64,000 nucleotides of DNA from Gracilimonas sp034520725 (GCA_034520725.1 JAXHNH010000016.1:62001-126000), one strand, 5' to 3'; positions 37,086-46,327 are shown, counted from the first letter of the stretch. The notes: a model not told the origin generated them from the letters alone. Numbers and translations are program-made.

Positions 37086-38573
37086 ATGAGAGCTAGCACC
37101 CTTGGTGAGTTGAAAGAAAGTGGTTGGAAATCGATATCCGTGAAGGATGAGATACGACAGAATCTGATCAAAAAGATCAGGAATAAAGAAGAATTATTCC
37201 CAGGTATCCTTGGATATGATAAGACTGTATTACCGCAGATTCAGAATGCACTTCTTTCAAAGCATGACATGATACTGCTCGGTCTGCGTGGGCAGGCTAA
37301 GACGCGAATTTTGCGCATGCTGGTGCAATTTATGGATGAATATATACCCATTGTGCAGGGATCAGAGATCAATGATGACCCGCTGAATCCTCTTTCTAAA
37401 TATGCCAAAGAACTGATCGCTGAAAAAGGTGATGAGACACCTATTGATTGGTTACACAGATCCTTCCGCTACGGTGAAAAACTAGCAACACCCGACACTA
37501 CCGTTGCCGACCTGATTGGTGATATAGATCCCATCAAAGCGGCTACAAAAAAGCTGACTCTTGCTGATCAAAATGTGATCAACTTTGGATTGATACCTCG
37601 AACGAACAGAGGCATATTCGTGATCAATGAGTTACCTGATCTGCAGCCGAGAATTCAGGTGGCCTTGCTCAATATTATGCAAGAAAGGGACATTCAGATC
37701 CGTGGTTTTAATGTTCGTATTCCGTTAGATGTTTCAATGGCATTCTCAGCTAATCCTGAGGATTATACGAACAGAGGGAATATAATTACCCCTTTAAAAG
37801 ACAGGATCGATTCTCAGATCATCACACACTATCCAAAAGAGCTGGAAACAGGAATGGAGATCACCAAACAGGAGGCCTGGCAGGAACGTCCTTCTGATAT
37901 CAAGATCCATATTCCTGACTTCATTCGTGAAATTGTAGAAAAAGCTGCCTTTGAAGCTCGCGATTCAGAATATGTAGATCAGAAAAGTGGGGTATCAACC
38001 CGAATGACTATCACCGCGCTTGAACAGGTCGTGTCCTCCGCTGAACGACGAGCCATTATTAATGGTGAATCAGAAACCACTGTTCGTGTTGCAGACCTTT
38101 TCCATATGGTACCTGCACTTACAGGAAAAATTGAGCTGGTATATGAGGGTGAACAGGAAGGTGCTATCAGTGTAGCTAAACACATTTTAGGTAAAGCTAT
38201 AAATGGCATCTTCAAGCTTTATTTTCCGGATCCACAGTCGAAAGGTGAAGAACAGAAATCAGTTTATAAGGAGATTACCGACTGGTTCGCAAATGGTAAT
38301 GAGATAAATATCAGCGATACACTCACCAATAAAGAATATGATAAAGCCTTAAATAAGGTGGTTGGGATTGACGCGCTGATATCTAAGTATGTAAAAGCTA
38401 AGCCCAAGAGTGAAGAAAACGCCTGGAAAGACCTGATACTTGAAGCGTTACATCAGAACTCAATGCTAAGTAAACAGGACCTGGATGATCAAACGCTGTA
38501 CACTGACATGCTTGGTTCTATGTTTTCATCACTGGGAGGTTTTGACGATGAAGACTATGATGAATTTGAGTAA
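37086..38573 (+). CDS. MoxR/Mg-chelatase-like AAA+ protein with degenerate Walker motifs
   Basis: The 495 residues contain an AAA+ core of the MoxR/magnesium-chelatase I type. The nucleotide loop is GLRGQAKTR at about 66-74, with Ala where the P-loop normally has Gly before the Lys. The Walker B region is FVINELPDL near 178-186, with Asn in place of the Asp. The sensor block FSANPEDYTNRGNIITPLKD is well conserved. A linker and a C-terminal helical domain follow, ending acidic (DDEDYDEFE). MoxR proteins usually act with a VWA-domain partner, but none follows here. Mg-chelatase proper is unlikely since no tetrapyrrole genes are near. A chaperone role is inferred; hydrolysis may be slow or absent. 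Confidence 0.82.
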   Translation: MRASTLGELKESGWKSISVKDEIRQNLIKKIRNKEELFPGILGYDKTVLPQIQNALLSKHDMILLGLRGQAKTRILRMLVQFMDEYIPIVQGSEINDDPLNPLSKYAKELIAEKGDETPIDWLHRSFRYGEKLATPDTTVADLIGDIDPIKAATKKLTLADQNVINFGLIPRTNRGIFVINELPDLQPRIQVALLNIMQERDIQIRGFNVRIPLDVSMAFSANPEDYTNRGNIITPLKDRIDSQIITHYPKELETGMEITKQEAWQERPSDIKIHIPDFIREIVEKAAFEARDSEYVDQKSGVSTRMTITALEQVVSSAERRAIINGESETTVRVADLFHMVPALTGKIELVYEGEQEGAISVAKHILGKAINGIFKLYFPDPQSKGEEQKSVYKEITDWFANGNEINISDTLTNKEYDKALNKVVGIDALISKYVKAKPKSEENAWKDLILEALHQNSMLSKQDLDDQTLYTDMLGSMFSSLGGFDDEDYDEFE

Positions 38574-38645
38574 TAATTAGATTGAATTCAGTTATAGTTA
38601 GTGTTATCTTTAAAGCCTTTGCAAATTTCAAGCAAGTACAAGACC

Positions 38646-38867
38646 ATGAAAAAAGGAATTCACCCAGATTACAAAGAAATTACAGTATTAATGAGTGATG
38701 GTACTGAGATCGAAACTCGCAGCACTATGGACACCAAAGATGGAGTTTTCCGCAGTGAGGTAGATTCTAAAAACCACCCATTCTATACTAAGAGTAACAC
38801 ATTTACATCTACTGCCGGCCGTGTTGACCGCTTTAAGCGACGTTACGGAAAAGGCGAAGATAAGTAA
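38646..38867 (+). CDS. rpmE: Ribosomal protein L31, zinc-free form
   Basis: This 73-residue protein of the large ribosomal subunit begins MKKGIHPDYKEITVLMSDGT and has the L31 core HPFYTKSNTFTSTAGRVDRF and a basic end. The four zinc-binding cysteines of the C+ form are absent: the first CxC site reads MSD and the second pair is replaced around EVDSKNHPF. ATG 38646 matches the family start; an upstream in-frame start at 38601 is rejected. A possible -7 box TATCTTTA is at 38605-38612, and an intrinsic terminator follows at once, so it is a single-gene unit. Zinc-free L31 typically replaces the zinc form when zinc is scarce. Confidence 0.95.
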   Translation: MKKGIHPDYKEITVLMSDGTEIETRSTMDTKDGVFRSEVDSKNHPFYTKSNTFTSTAGRVDRFKRRYGKGEDK

Positions 38868-38883
38868 GCTTAGCAAACATTTT

Positions 38884-38919
38884 TAAAAAGGGTGTATCTT
38901 AACTGATGCATCCTTTTTT
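38884..38919 (+). terminator. Intrinsic terminator after L31
   Basis: AAAAGGGTGTATC pairs with GATGCATCCTTTTTT around a 6-base loop, with two G-T wobbles, followed by a T-run. It begins about 17 bp after the L31 stop. Confidence 0.75.
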
Positions 38920-38931
38920 ATTTAGCCTGTT

Positions 38932-39558
38932 ATGGATATACAAAAGTTTGAAGTCGGACCATTTTTAGAGAACACCTATTTGTTAACTAAGGGAACAGAG
39001 CATCTGCTCATTGACCCTGGTTTCTCAAGAGAACCGGAGTTTCAGGAATTGAAAAACAGTTTGAAAGGTGATCTCAAAGCCATCGTACTGACTCATGCTC
39101 ACGTAGACCATGTACTTGGACTGAAGCGCTCTTTAAAAGACTTTGATGTGCCGGTTTACTACTGTACTGAAGATCGTTTCCTTTGGGAAAATTTTGGAAG
39201 TCAGGCACAGATGTTTGGTATAAATGAGGGTGGGCTGGATTTTGTGCCGGAGAATTTACCAACGGATGATGAATTTGAGATAGGGTCATTCAAATTCAAA
39301 TGCCTATATACACCGGGGCACTCACCTGATCACCTATCTCTTTATTTTGAAGAAGAGGGAATATTACTGGCAGGTGACGCTTTATTCAAACAAAGTATAG
39401 GACGAACTGATCTCTACAAAGGCAGTTTTGAAGTACTGGAAAAAAGTATCAAAGAAAAGTTATATACACTGCCGGGCGATACTGTGGTTTATCCCGGACA
39501 TGGGCCTGAAACAAGCATAGAATACGAAAAGAAGAATAACTCGTTTGTGAAGGGGTAA
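38932..39558 (+). CDS. MBL-fold metallohydrolase, glyoxalase II-like
   Basis: This 208-residue cytoplasmic metallo-beta-lactamase-fold protein lacks a signal peptide. It opens with KFEVGPFLENTYLLTKG and LLIDPGF, typical of the glyoxalase II/YcbL (GloC) branch. The metal motif is THAHVDHVLG (HxHxDH), followed by TPGHSPDHLSLY, LAGDALFKQSIGRTDL with the bridging Asp, and YPGHGPETS with the last His. These features fit a hydrolase of S-lactoylglutathione or similar thioesters, though other small substrates are possible. It lies just 13 bp past the L31 terminator and ends 7 bp from the convergent TPR gene. Confidence 0.88.
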   Translation: MDIQKFEVGPFLENTYLLTKGTEHLLIDPGFSREPEFQELKNSLKGDLKAIVLTHAHVDHVLGLKRSLKDFDVPVYYCTEDRFLWENFGSQAQMFGINEGGLDFVPENLPTDDEFEIGSFKFKCLYTPGHSPDHLSLYFEEEGILLAGDALFKQSIGRTDLYKGSFEVLEKSIKEKLYTLPGDTVVYPGHGPETSIEYEKKNNSFVKG

Positions 39559-39565
39559 GCCGGGC

Positions 39566-40180
39566 TTAGTCTTTCTTTTTTAGCTTATCTATCTGCTGCT
39601 TATAGTGATCTGCCTTATCAGAATTTATCTCTATAAGGCGTTTATACATTTTAAGCGCTTCTTTCTTTCGACCCTGTTTTGCATGGATCTTAGCCAGGGT
39701 TTCTGAAACAAGGTCATCCACTTCTTCTGAATCTTTAGACAGATCCGTGTCATCAAATTCTTCATCCTCTCCAGGGATCTGAATACGTTTTGATTCCACC
39801 TGTTCAAGCATTTCAATAAGGCGGTCAAGGTCTAAGGCAGATGAGGTACGTGCAGCCTGCTGAAGCTTAGTGGTACCCGAACTATATGATGAAACAGGAA
39901 CGGCGGCTTCAAACTTTTCAGGATGAACCAGGAAGTAATGCAAATGTTCCATCAATGGACTGCCGGGTGCGTAGGTCTTTGCTTTCAGGGCTTCTGCAAT
40001 CGCTTCTTTATCCATACCCCTGAGATGGTAGAACCAAGATAGTAGAAAATGGCCGACAGCATCAGGCCCTCTCTTTTTCAGATGCTTCTTTAGCTTTTGA
40101 GTGATCAGCTTAGGATCCTCATCAAATTTCTCCACATAGGAAGAGAGCGACTTAGGAATGTTAAAGGGAAAATCTTGCAT
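39566..40180 (-). CDS. TPR-containing protein of unknown function
   Basis: This 204-residue cytoplasmic protein has no signal. The N-terminal half contains a TPR-like helix pair (GHFLLSWFYHLRGMDKEAIA), and the C-terminus has another (TLAKIHAKQGRKKEALKMYK). They are separated by a charged low-complexity linker with many Asp, Glu and Ser residues (DDTDLSKDSEEVDD). TPRs usually bind partner proteins. It lies 60 bp downstream of lptE on the same strand and is probably the last gene of the sigma-54 activator-lptE operon. Confidence 0.75.
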   Translation of the reverse strand: MQDFPFNIPKSLSSYVEKFDEDPKLITQKLKKHLKKRGPDAVGHFLLSWFYHLRGMDKEAIAEALKAKTYAPGSPLMEHLHYFLVHPEKFEAAVPVSSYSSGTTKLQQAARTSSALDLDRLIEMLEQVESKRIQIPGEDEEFDDTDLSKDSEEVDDLVSETLAKIHAKQGRKKEALKMYKRLIEINSDKADHYKQQIDKLKKKD

Positions 40181-40240
40181 AGATAAAATTAAGGCTGATC
40201 AATAATAACGTGTAGTGTACTTACAATCAAAGCTATTTGC

Positions 40241-40756
40241 TTACCAATTACTAACAGCATCATTGAACATGTTGTTAGCTACTTGCTGCAAGGCCTCTGC
40301 AGCGGCTGTACGCTCACCATCAATGGGGTTATCGGCAGGATCGTAGGTGGCTCTGCCGTTAAAACTTGTATTCCATTCCGGCTCCTCTTTTGAAGCATAT
40401 TTATAGGAAGCGCGTACTGAAATGGAAACCTGATTTTGTCCGGTCTGTTCATCACCACCGATACTGAATGGCCGGTTCGAATACGTTGTGATCACGCCAT
40501 CAAGCACGGCATCTGCATCCTCTTCATTATTTGCCAACTGTAAGCCACTTTGATTCACAAAACGATCGATCAAAACCTGATTGAGCTCTTCACCCAGATC
40601 TCCAAGACCACTGTTAGACTGATCAGGAAAAAATGGAATGTAAATAGTATTGACTCCGCTGGGTATGGAAGCTCCGGTAAAACTGTAGGTAACGCATCCT
40701 GTAAGAGAAAGGCTGATCAAGATCAGCAATCCTGCCCGTACTTTAGTCAAGCCCAT
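40241..40756 (-). CDS. lptE: LptE-family LPS-assembly lipoprotein
   Basis: The outer-membrane lipoprotein LptE plugs the LptD barrel and helps insert lipopolysaccharide. The lipobox leader is LLILISLSLTGCVTYSFTG. The Bacteroidota/Chlorobi LptE pattern follows: a strand after the Cys, NTIYIPFFPDQSNSGLGDLG, LNQVLIDRFVNQSGLQLANN and DAVLDGVITTYSNRPFSIGG. The 171-residue length fits. ATG 40756 is chosen because the leader then has normal length; the frame extends upstream inside the sigma-54 gene. It overlaps the end of that gene by 14 bp, so the two are cotranscribed. lptD is not in the window. Confidence 0.82.
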   Translation of the reverse strand: MGLTKVRAGLLILISLSLTGCVTYSFTGASIPSGVNTIYIPFFPDQSNSGLGDLGEELNQVLIDRFVNQSGLQLANNEEDADAVLDGVITTYSNRPFSIGGDEQTGQNQVSISVRASYKYASKEEPEWNTSFNGRATYDPADNPIDGERTAAAEALQQVANNMFNDAVSNW

Positions 40757-42035
40757 ATTGATCCAGTTTTCTGTAAAGAGTTCTTTCGCTGACACCCAGT
40801 GTTTCTGAGGCTTTTCTGCGGTTTCCGTCAAATCGTTGCAAAGCTTGTTGTATCAGAAACTTTTCTGCCTCTTCAATAGATGGTATCTCATCATTCTGAA
40901 GAAATCCTGCCAGTTCAGATTCTTCTGTAGCTTCGATCTCTTCATCTTCCGGCATGGACTGCATGCCCAAAGTTGCATGATCACTCAGATTGATATTCAC
41001 GCCCGAGACATCTGTTTTATCCACTTCTTCTTTGACAGAAGGAGGTAAAGCTTTTAAATTTTTTGCTGAAAAAGACGAGTATAAAAAGTTAGCAAACATC
41101 TTTTTTACGTCTGCAATATCATTCCGTAATTCAACCAAAGCACGGTAGACCAATTCCCGGTCTTTTTTATCCAGGGGTTCATCCTTCTCGTAGGAACTGC
41201 TTTCACGATTATTTTGTGCAACCATGGGTAAATTATCTGCACTACCCTCATGTTGACGTCCCTTAAGGTATTTTTGAAGCTTTATCTTATCGATGAATTG
41301 TGACTTTTCGAGTACCACAAGCTGTTCTGCCACATTTCGCAGTTCTCTGATATTACCAGGCCAACGGTAAGATATCAGTAATTCCCTTGCTTCGTCAGAG
41401 AATCCCTTAAATACGGAATCATACCGTGAGGAATATTCTTCAACGAATTTTCTGAAGATAGGAATGATATCATCCTGCCGGTCTCTAAGTGGTGGCAATT
41501 TGATCTGAACGGTGTCAAGGCGGTAATAGAGGTCTTCTCTGAAATCACCTTCCTGAACCATTTGCCAGAGATCCTGATGGGTTGCAGCGATAACCCGCAC
41601 ATCGGTAGTCTGTATCTTGCTGGAACCAACCCTGAAGAACTCTCCGTTTTCAAGAACCCTGAGTAATTTTACCTGAACATTCTTTGGGGTATCACCGATC
41701 TCATCAAGAAAAATGGTTCCACCGTCAGCTTTTTCAAAATAGCCTTCCCGGGAAGTTTCAGCTCCTGTGAAAGCACCTTTTTCGTGGCCAAATAACTCAC
41801 TCTCAATAATGCCTTCCGGTATAGCACCACAGTTCACAATAACCAGATTATTACGGCTGCGGTTACTCATGCCGTGAATGGCTCTTGCCGTAACGTCTTT
41901 TCCAACACCGCTTTCACCTTGAAGGGTAACGGTAATGTCTGTTTTTGCAACCTGCATGATCTTATCGATCACTTGTCGCATGGCTTCAGACTTCCCCAAC
42001 AATCCATATTGTTCCTGAAATACTTCTCGATCCAT
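40743..42035 (-). CDS. Sigma-54-dependent activator without receiver domain
   Basis: This transcription activator hydrolyses ATP to open sigma-54 promoters. The AAA+ core starts at about residue 10: GESGVGKD Walker A at 40-47, ESELFGHEKGAFTGAETS with the sigma-54-contacting GAFTGA loop at about 87-92, GGTIFLDEIGD Walker B, RVIAATHQDLW and the arginine-finger region EDLYYRLDTV. A linker of about 120 residues and a C-terminal Fis-type helix-turn-helix (RRKASETLGVSERTLYRKLD) follow. There is no N-terminal receiver or sensor domain. It is the first gene of an operon with lptE and may be regulated by partner proteins or its linker. Confidence 0.94.
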   Translation of the reverse strand: MDREVFQEQYGLLGKSEAMRQVIDKIMQVAKTDITVTLQGESGVGKDVTARAIHGMSNRSRNNLVIVNCGAIPEGIIESELFGHEKGAFTGAETSREGYFEKADGGTIFLDEIGDTPKNVQVKLLRVLENGEFFRVGSSKIQTTDVRVIAATHQDLWQMVQEGDFREDLYYRLDTVQIKLPPLRDRQDDIIPIFRKFVEEYSSRYDSVFKGFSDEARELLISYRWPGNIRELRNVAEQLVVLEKSQFIDKIKLQKYLKGRQHEGSADNLPMVAQNNRESSSYEKDEPLDKKDRELVYRALVELRNDIADVKKMFANFLYSSFSAKNLKALPPSVKEEVDKTDVSGVNINLSDHATLGMQSMPEDEEIEATEESELAGFLQNDEIPSIEEAEKFLIQQALQRFDGNRRKASETLGVSERTLYRKLDQYGLD

Positions 42036-42176
42036 ATATATTGACTCATGAATACTGAGACCGGTAGTCTATCATCCCGGCCGGCCTCTGATTTATTTAC
42101 TGACAGATTGACGTAAGTTAAGGATTCTTATCTTAGTAAGTAAATCTAAACTCTAGTATAAATGTGATCAGTCTTT

Positions 42177-42656
42177 TTACTTGATCAGTTCAGTGGCATG
42201 CTCTACCGGAATCTGCCGTGTCTCCTTAAAGCTTGAAAGAACAAGATTGGAGCGGGTTTTACTGACCCCTTCCCAGGATTGAATTTTTGAAAGAAGAGCT
42301 TCGAATGAACCGGTATTCTTGGTTCTTACTTTAAGGAAGTGTGAGCCATCGCCGGTAATGGAATGGCACTCGAGGATCTCAACTTCGTTAGCAGCTTGTT
42401 CAACAAAGTTGGTATAGTTCTCAGAACCATCTACCTGAACAAAAATGAAGGCAGTGATATCGAAGTGAAATTTTTTGCTGTTAAGGATCGCTTTATAACC
42501 TTCTATCAGGCCACGTTCTTCCAGCTTTTTCATGCGCTCTGAAACAGAGGGTACAGATAAATTCACGATCTCTGCAATGGTATTGCGCTGTGCTCTTCCG
42601 TGTTCCTGAAGGTGATTCAGGATCGCAATGTCGGTATCGTCTAACAAATGGCTCAT
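42177..42656 (-). CDS. Lrp/AsnC-family transcriptional regulator
   Basis: This 159-residue regulator has an N-terminal winged helix-turn-helix (DDTDIAILNHLQEHGRAQRN, then VNLSVPSVSERMKKLEERGL) and a C-terminal RAM/AsnC ligand-binding domain (ITAFIFVQVDGSENYTNF, SITGDGSHFLKVRTKNTGSF). Family members sense amino acids and control amino acid metabolism as octamers. Such a protein could plausibly control lat or rocD, but neither is adjacent. It is divergent from serS, with 186 bp between them. Confidence 0.92.
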   Translation of the reverse strand: MSHLLDDTDIAILNHLQEHGRAQRNTIAEIVNLSVPSVSERMKKLEERGLIEGYKAILNSKKFHFDITAFIFVQVDGSENYTNFVEQAANEVEILECHSITGDGSHFLKVRTKNTGSFEALLSKIQSWEGVSKTRSNLVLSSFKETRQIPVEHATELIK

Positions 42657-42804
42657 TTTTATTGGATTTTAGCCTTAAAATACTTTGGAGGATCAATGAT
42701 AACCTTAATTATTTAGGTAGTCAATCATAAAAGCGCTTCCAGATTTTATTCAGCTAAACTGACCGCTGAGCTAAAAAAGGTGCGATATAAAATGGAATAC
42801 CTCT

Positions 42805-42812
42805 TATCTTTG
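42805..42812 (+). promoter_or_regulatory. Bacteroidota -7 promoter element of serS
   Basis: TATCTTTG is an exact match to the TAnnTTTG -7 consensus of Bacteroidota sigma-A promoters. It lies 31 bases before the serS ATG, which suits a short leader. The matching upstream TTG box is not obvious. Confidence 0.6.
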
Positions 42813-42842
42813 TGAAAAATCAATTACAAAGAATAACAGGCA

Positions 42843-44111
42843 ATGCTCGACATTAACTTTATCAGAGATAACAAGGAAACGGTAGAAAAAGCGATCATCG
42901 ACAAGGGAGAAAAGGATACTTCCATAGTTGAAAAAGTGCTGACGGCTGATGAAAAATGGAGAGCAAAGGTTCATGAAGGTGATCAGCTTAGAAGTGAAAG
43001 TAACACAAAATCTTCCAAAATCGGTCAGTTGATGGGGCAGGGTAAGAAAGAGGAAGCTCAGGCTATCATCAAGGAAACATCTGCCATGAAAGAGCAGATC
43101 AAAGACATTGATGAGGATGTAAAAACTCTACGCAAAGAACGTGATGACCTTTTACTCAGAATTCCTAACGTACCGCATCCAAGTGTGCCTGTTGGAGTAA
43201 CTGAGGATGATAATGAAACATTTAAATCCTGGGGTGAACCCGATGAAAGGGAGTGGCTCAAACCTCACTGGGAATTGACCGAGCGTCATGGCTGGGTCGA
43301 TTTTGAACGCGGTGTGAAAGTGACCGGAGCAGGATTTCCATTTTATGTAGGACCAGTAGCGCAACTGCAGCGGGCTTTGATCAACTACTTCATAAACGAG
43401 GCGGTAAAAAATGATTACACTGAAATGCAGGCACCGTATTTTGTGAATGAAGATTCTGCAAGAGGCACCGGACAGATCCCCGATAAAGAAGATATGATGT
43501 ATGTTATTCCGCGGGATGAATTCTTTACTATCCCCACGGCTGAAGTTCCGGTAACTAATTTTCACAGAGATGAGATCCTTGAGTTGAAAGAGATTCCCAA
43601 GAAATACGTCTGCCATACTCCATGCTGGAGACGTGAGGCCGGTTCCTACGGGAAGGATGTACGCGGGTTGAATAGATTGCATCAGTTCGATAAGGTTGAA
43701 TTGGTCAAGATGGTGAAACCTGAAAACTCTTATGATGAACTCGAAAGCCTGCGTGAGCATGCTGAAGGATTACTTGAGGCCCTTGAGCTTCCTTACCGCA
43801 CACTGCTGATGTGTACCGGTGATATGGGATTTACCCAGAGTAAGAAATATGATCTTGAGGTTTGGAGTCCGGGACAAAAACGCTGGCTGGAAGTCAGCTC
43901 ATGCTCCAACTTTGAAAGTTTTCAGGCCAGAAGAATGCAGTTACGATACAGAAAAGGAGAGAAAGATATTGAGATCGTTCATACCCTCAATGGTTCCGGT
44001 CTTGCACTGCCAAGGGTAGTATCTGCTATACTGGAAGCGTATCAGGAAGAAAATGGACGGGTAAGGGTTCCGGAAGTGCTGAAACCATTTTTTGACCGGG
44101 ATCACCTGTAA
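42843..44111 (+). CDS. serS: Serine--tRNA ligase
   Basis: This class II aminoacyl-tRNA synthetase charges tRNA-Ser. The 422 residues include the N-terminal coiled-coil arm that grips the tRNA long variable arm (about 30-100: QLRSESNTKSSKIGQLMGQG and the EQIKDIDEDVKTLRKERDD helix). The catalytic core then has ERGVKVTGAGFPFY, motif 2 TPCWRREAGSYGKDVRGLNR with RLHQFDKVE, SSCSNFESFQARRM, and motif 3 in TLNGSGLALPRVVSAILEAY. The start ATG sits after GGCA and a leader with a good promoter. The gene is complete. Confidence 0.98.
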   Translation: MLDINFIRDNKETVEKAIIDKGEKDTSIVEKVLTADEKWRAKVHEGDQLRSESNTKSSKIGQLMGQGKKEEAQAIIKETSAMKEQIKDIDEDVKTLRKERDDLLLRIPNVPHPSVPVGVTEDDNETFKSWGEPDEREWLKPHWELTERHGWVDFERGVKVTGAGFPFYVGPVAQLQRALINYFINEAVKNDYTEMQAPYFVNEDSARGTGQIPDKEDMMYVIPRDEFFTIPTAEVPVTNFHRDEILELKEIPKKYVCHTPCWRREAGSYGKDVRGLNRLHQFDKVELVKMVKPENSYDELESLREHAEGLLEALELPYRTLLMCTGDMGFTQSKKYDLEVWSPGQKRWLEVSSCSNFESFQARRMQLRYRKGEKDIEIVHTLNGSGLALPRVVSAILEAYQEENGRVRVPEVLKPFFDRDHL

Positions 44112-44220
44112 ATCAATGCAAAATTGATGTGATCTCTGGGCTTTTACCGACCAAATCTATTTGATTTGCGGAAGGAAATGTTATTTTGGGGGCGAATTTT
44201 AATAACCTCGGAATTTCATA

Positions 44221-46239
44221 ATGAAAAAGTCACTTCTTTTTTTCCTACTCCTGATAATTGGTTTACCCGCCATTGCTCAAAAAAGAGCAATGACCACCGA
44301 TGATTATCTCAACATGGTCAATTTACGATCTCCTATTATTTCACCGGATGGAGAGTTAGTGATTTTTGGAAAAGCCACTTTGAACTGGGATGACAACAAG
44401 TATGAGACCAAATATTATCGCATTTCATCTGAAGGTGAGGATGAGTATCAATACTTAGGTAAAGAGGGAGGAAGTGATCTTAAGTTTTCTCCTGATGGAA
44501 AGTACTTGTCTTTGAAAAGAAGCGTTGATGGTAAATCTCAGATCTTTTTACTGCCAACTGCAGGGGGTGAGGCCGTTCAGTTAACTGAGCATAAGAGCAG
44601 CGTTGGGTCCTATGAATGGTCAGATGATAGTAAGAATATTTATTTCAAATCGGATGTACCAAAGTCTAAGGAAGAGGAAAAGGAATACGAAGCCGGTTAT
44701 GATCATTATTATGTAGATGAGGCTCCACATGGGCAGCAGGAAGGAGAGTGGAGTCACGTGTGGAAGTTTGTGGTGGATTCTAAAGAGGAAACTAAACTTA
44801 CCCATGATGAGCACATAGTTGGTGATTTCAAGGTTTCACCGGATGAGGAAAAGCTGCTCTATACGGCCCGATTTGAAAACAGACGTAATCAGGGTAACAA
44901 ATCTGAGATCTTTCTTCTTCCGATCGGTGACTCTGTTTCAGTTCAACTGACTGATAATAATGCTCCTGAAAATAGTTTGACCTGGCTGCCTGATAACGAG
45001 CATTTCATCTACAGTGCTCCGGATGATGAAGAACATGAACTGAGACAAGACAAGCTGTGGAAGATGAACTCTTCAAATAAGCAGTATGAGATGATTTCAG
45101 AGAGTTTTAATGGAGATATGAGAGGTTATCATTTATCAACTAACGGAGAGACACTGTACTTCAGCGGTACAGTCAAAACTAACACCAATCTGTTTTCTTT
45201 GAATATAGAAGATGGTGAAGTGACACAACATACCGACATATCCGGAACGTTAAGAGTGGCAGATTTTGACAAAGACAGATCCACCGTTCTTTTTACGCAA
45301 GAAGATGTTGCGACTCCAACTGATTTGTACGCAGCAGATCTAAACCAGCTAAATGATCCAACCCGCCTCACTGATCTGAATCCTTTGGTACAAGACAGTC
45401 TGATCCTTGCAGACCATGAAGTGATCACATGGAAAAGCAGCGATGGTCTGGACATCGAGGGAATTAAGTATCTGCCACCTGATTTAGAGAACAACCAAAA
45501 AGCGCCTTTTTTACTGCATATTCATGGTGGTCCGGCCGGCGTATTTACGAACTCATTCTCAGCCCGATACCATGTTTGGGCCGGATTGGGTTATGTTCAA
45601 CTGGCACCTAATGTACGTGGAAGTACAGCCTATGGAGATGACTTCCTGAGAGGAAATATGCAAGATATCGGTGATGGTGATTATCAGGATCTAATGACCG
45701 GAGTTGATAAATTAGTAAACGAAGGTCAGGTAGATGCAAATAAAATGGCTGTAAGAGGCTGGAGCTATGGAGGCATTCTTGGTGGAACTGTGATAACCAA
45801 AACAGATCGTTTTAAAGCCGCTTCACTCGGAGCGATGGTATCTGACTGGTCTTCAGAATACGCACTTGGCTTTAATTACGACATCCGTTTGTGGTATATA
45901 GGCGGTGAACCGTGGACCAATCCCGAAGATTACCGCATGCGTTCTCCTGCAACTCATGCTGCGGAAGTTACTACACCAACTCTGTTTCTTCATGGAGCAA
46001 ATGACAGGGTGGATACCCCTGAACAAAGCATGATCTTCTTCACGTACCTGCAGGATATTGGTAAGGTTGATACCCGTTACGTGTATTTTAAGCGTGAAGG
46101 GCATGGTTTTCGAGAACCACGAAATCAGCGAACCCGTGATATTGAAGAGATCAAGTGGATCCAAAAATATACCTTGGGTAAAGAATGGACGCCATGGGAA
46201 AGAGCAAAGGAAAGTAAAGAAGAAGAAAAACCTGAATAA
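44221..46239 (+). CDS. Secreted S9-family prolyl oligopeptidase-type peptidase
   Basis: This 672-residue exported serine peptidase has a signal peptide (LLFFLLLIIGLPAIAQ). The first two-thirds form a beta-propeller of WD/TolB-like blades (SPDGELVIFGKATLNWDDNK, LKFSPDGKYLSLKRSVDGKS and FKVSPDEEKLLYTARFENR). The C-terminal alpha/beta-hydrolase domain holds HGGPAGVF (oxyanion region), the nucleophile in GWSYGG at Ser515, HGANDRVD with Asp595 and EGHGF with His628, a complete triad. It is a dipeptidyl- or oligopeptidase likely trimming peptides in the periplasm or outside. ATG 44221 fits the signal peptide. A charged tail ends the protein. It stands alone with its own terminator. Confidence 0.93.
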   Translation: MKKSLLFFLLLIIGLPAIAQKRAMTTDDYLNMVNLRSPIISPDGELVIFGKATLNWDDNKYETKYYRISSEGEDEYQYLGKEGGSDLKFSPDGKYLSLKRSVDGKSQIFLLPTAGGEAVQLTEHKSSVGSYEWSDDSKNIYFKSDVPKSKEEEKEYEAGYDHYYVDEAPHGQQEGEWSHVWKFVVDSKEETKLTHDEHIVGDFKVSPDEEKLLYTARFENRRNQGNKSEIFLLPIGDSVSVQLTDNNAPENSLTWLPDNEHFIYSAPDDEEHELRQDKLWKMNSSNKQYEMISESFNGDMRGYHLSTNGETLYFSGTVKTNTNLFSLNIEDGEVTQHTDISGTLRVADFDKDRSTVLFTQEDVATPTDLYAADLNQLNDPTRLTDLNPLVQDSLILADHEVITWKSSDGLDIEGIKYLPPDLENNQKAPFLLHIHGGPAGVFTNSFSARYHVWAGLGYVQLAPNVRGSTAYGDDFLRGNMQDIGDGDYQDLMTGVDKLVNEGQVDANKMAVRGWSYGGILGGTVITKTDRFKAASLGAMVSDWSSEYALGFNYDIRLWYIGGEPWTNPEDYRMRSPATHAAEVTTPTLFLHGANDRVDTPEQSMIFFTYLQDIGKVDTRYVYFKREGHGFREPRNQRTRDIEEIKWIQKYTLGKEWTPWERAKESKEEEKPE

Positions 46240-46277
46240 CCTGTTAAGTCTTTTTGATAAACCCTGATTTTATACGA

Positions 46278-46312
46278 AAGTCCCTGTAAGAAAACTGCAG
46301 GGACTTTTTTAA
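46278..46312 (+). terminator. Intrinsic terminator after the S9 peptidase
   Basis: AAGTCCCTG pairs with CAGGGACTT around an 11-base loop, and six T follow. Because the stem is flanked by A-rich sequence it might also work for the convergent gene at 46328. Confidence 0.88.
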
Positions 46313-46327
46313 TTCAAAGAAGACAGA

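Noticed and set aside
37086..38573. Magnesium chelatase subunit I for chlorophyll synthesis
   Set aside because: No pigment or tetrapyrrole genes nearby and the Walker motifs are degenerate; MoxR-like is the safer call.
43152..43760. 202-codon frame opposite serS
   Set aside because: Antisense shadow of a strongly conserved synthetase; composition is not protein-like.
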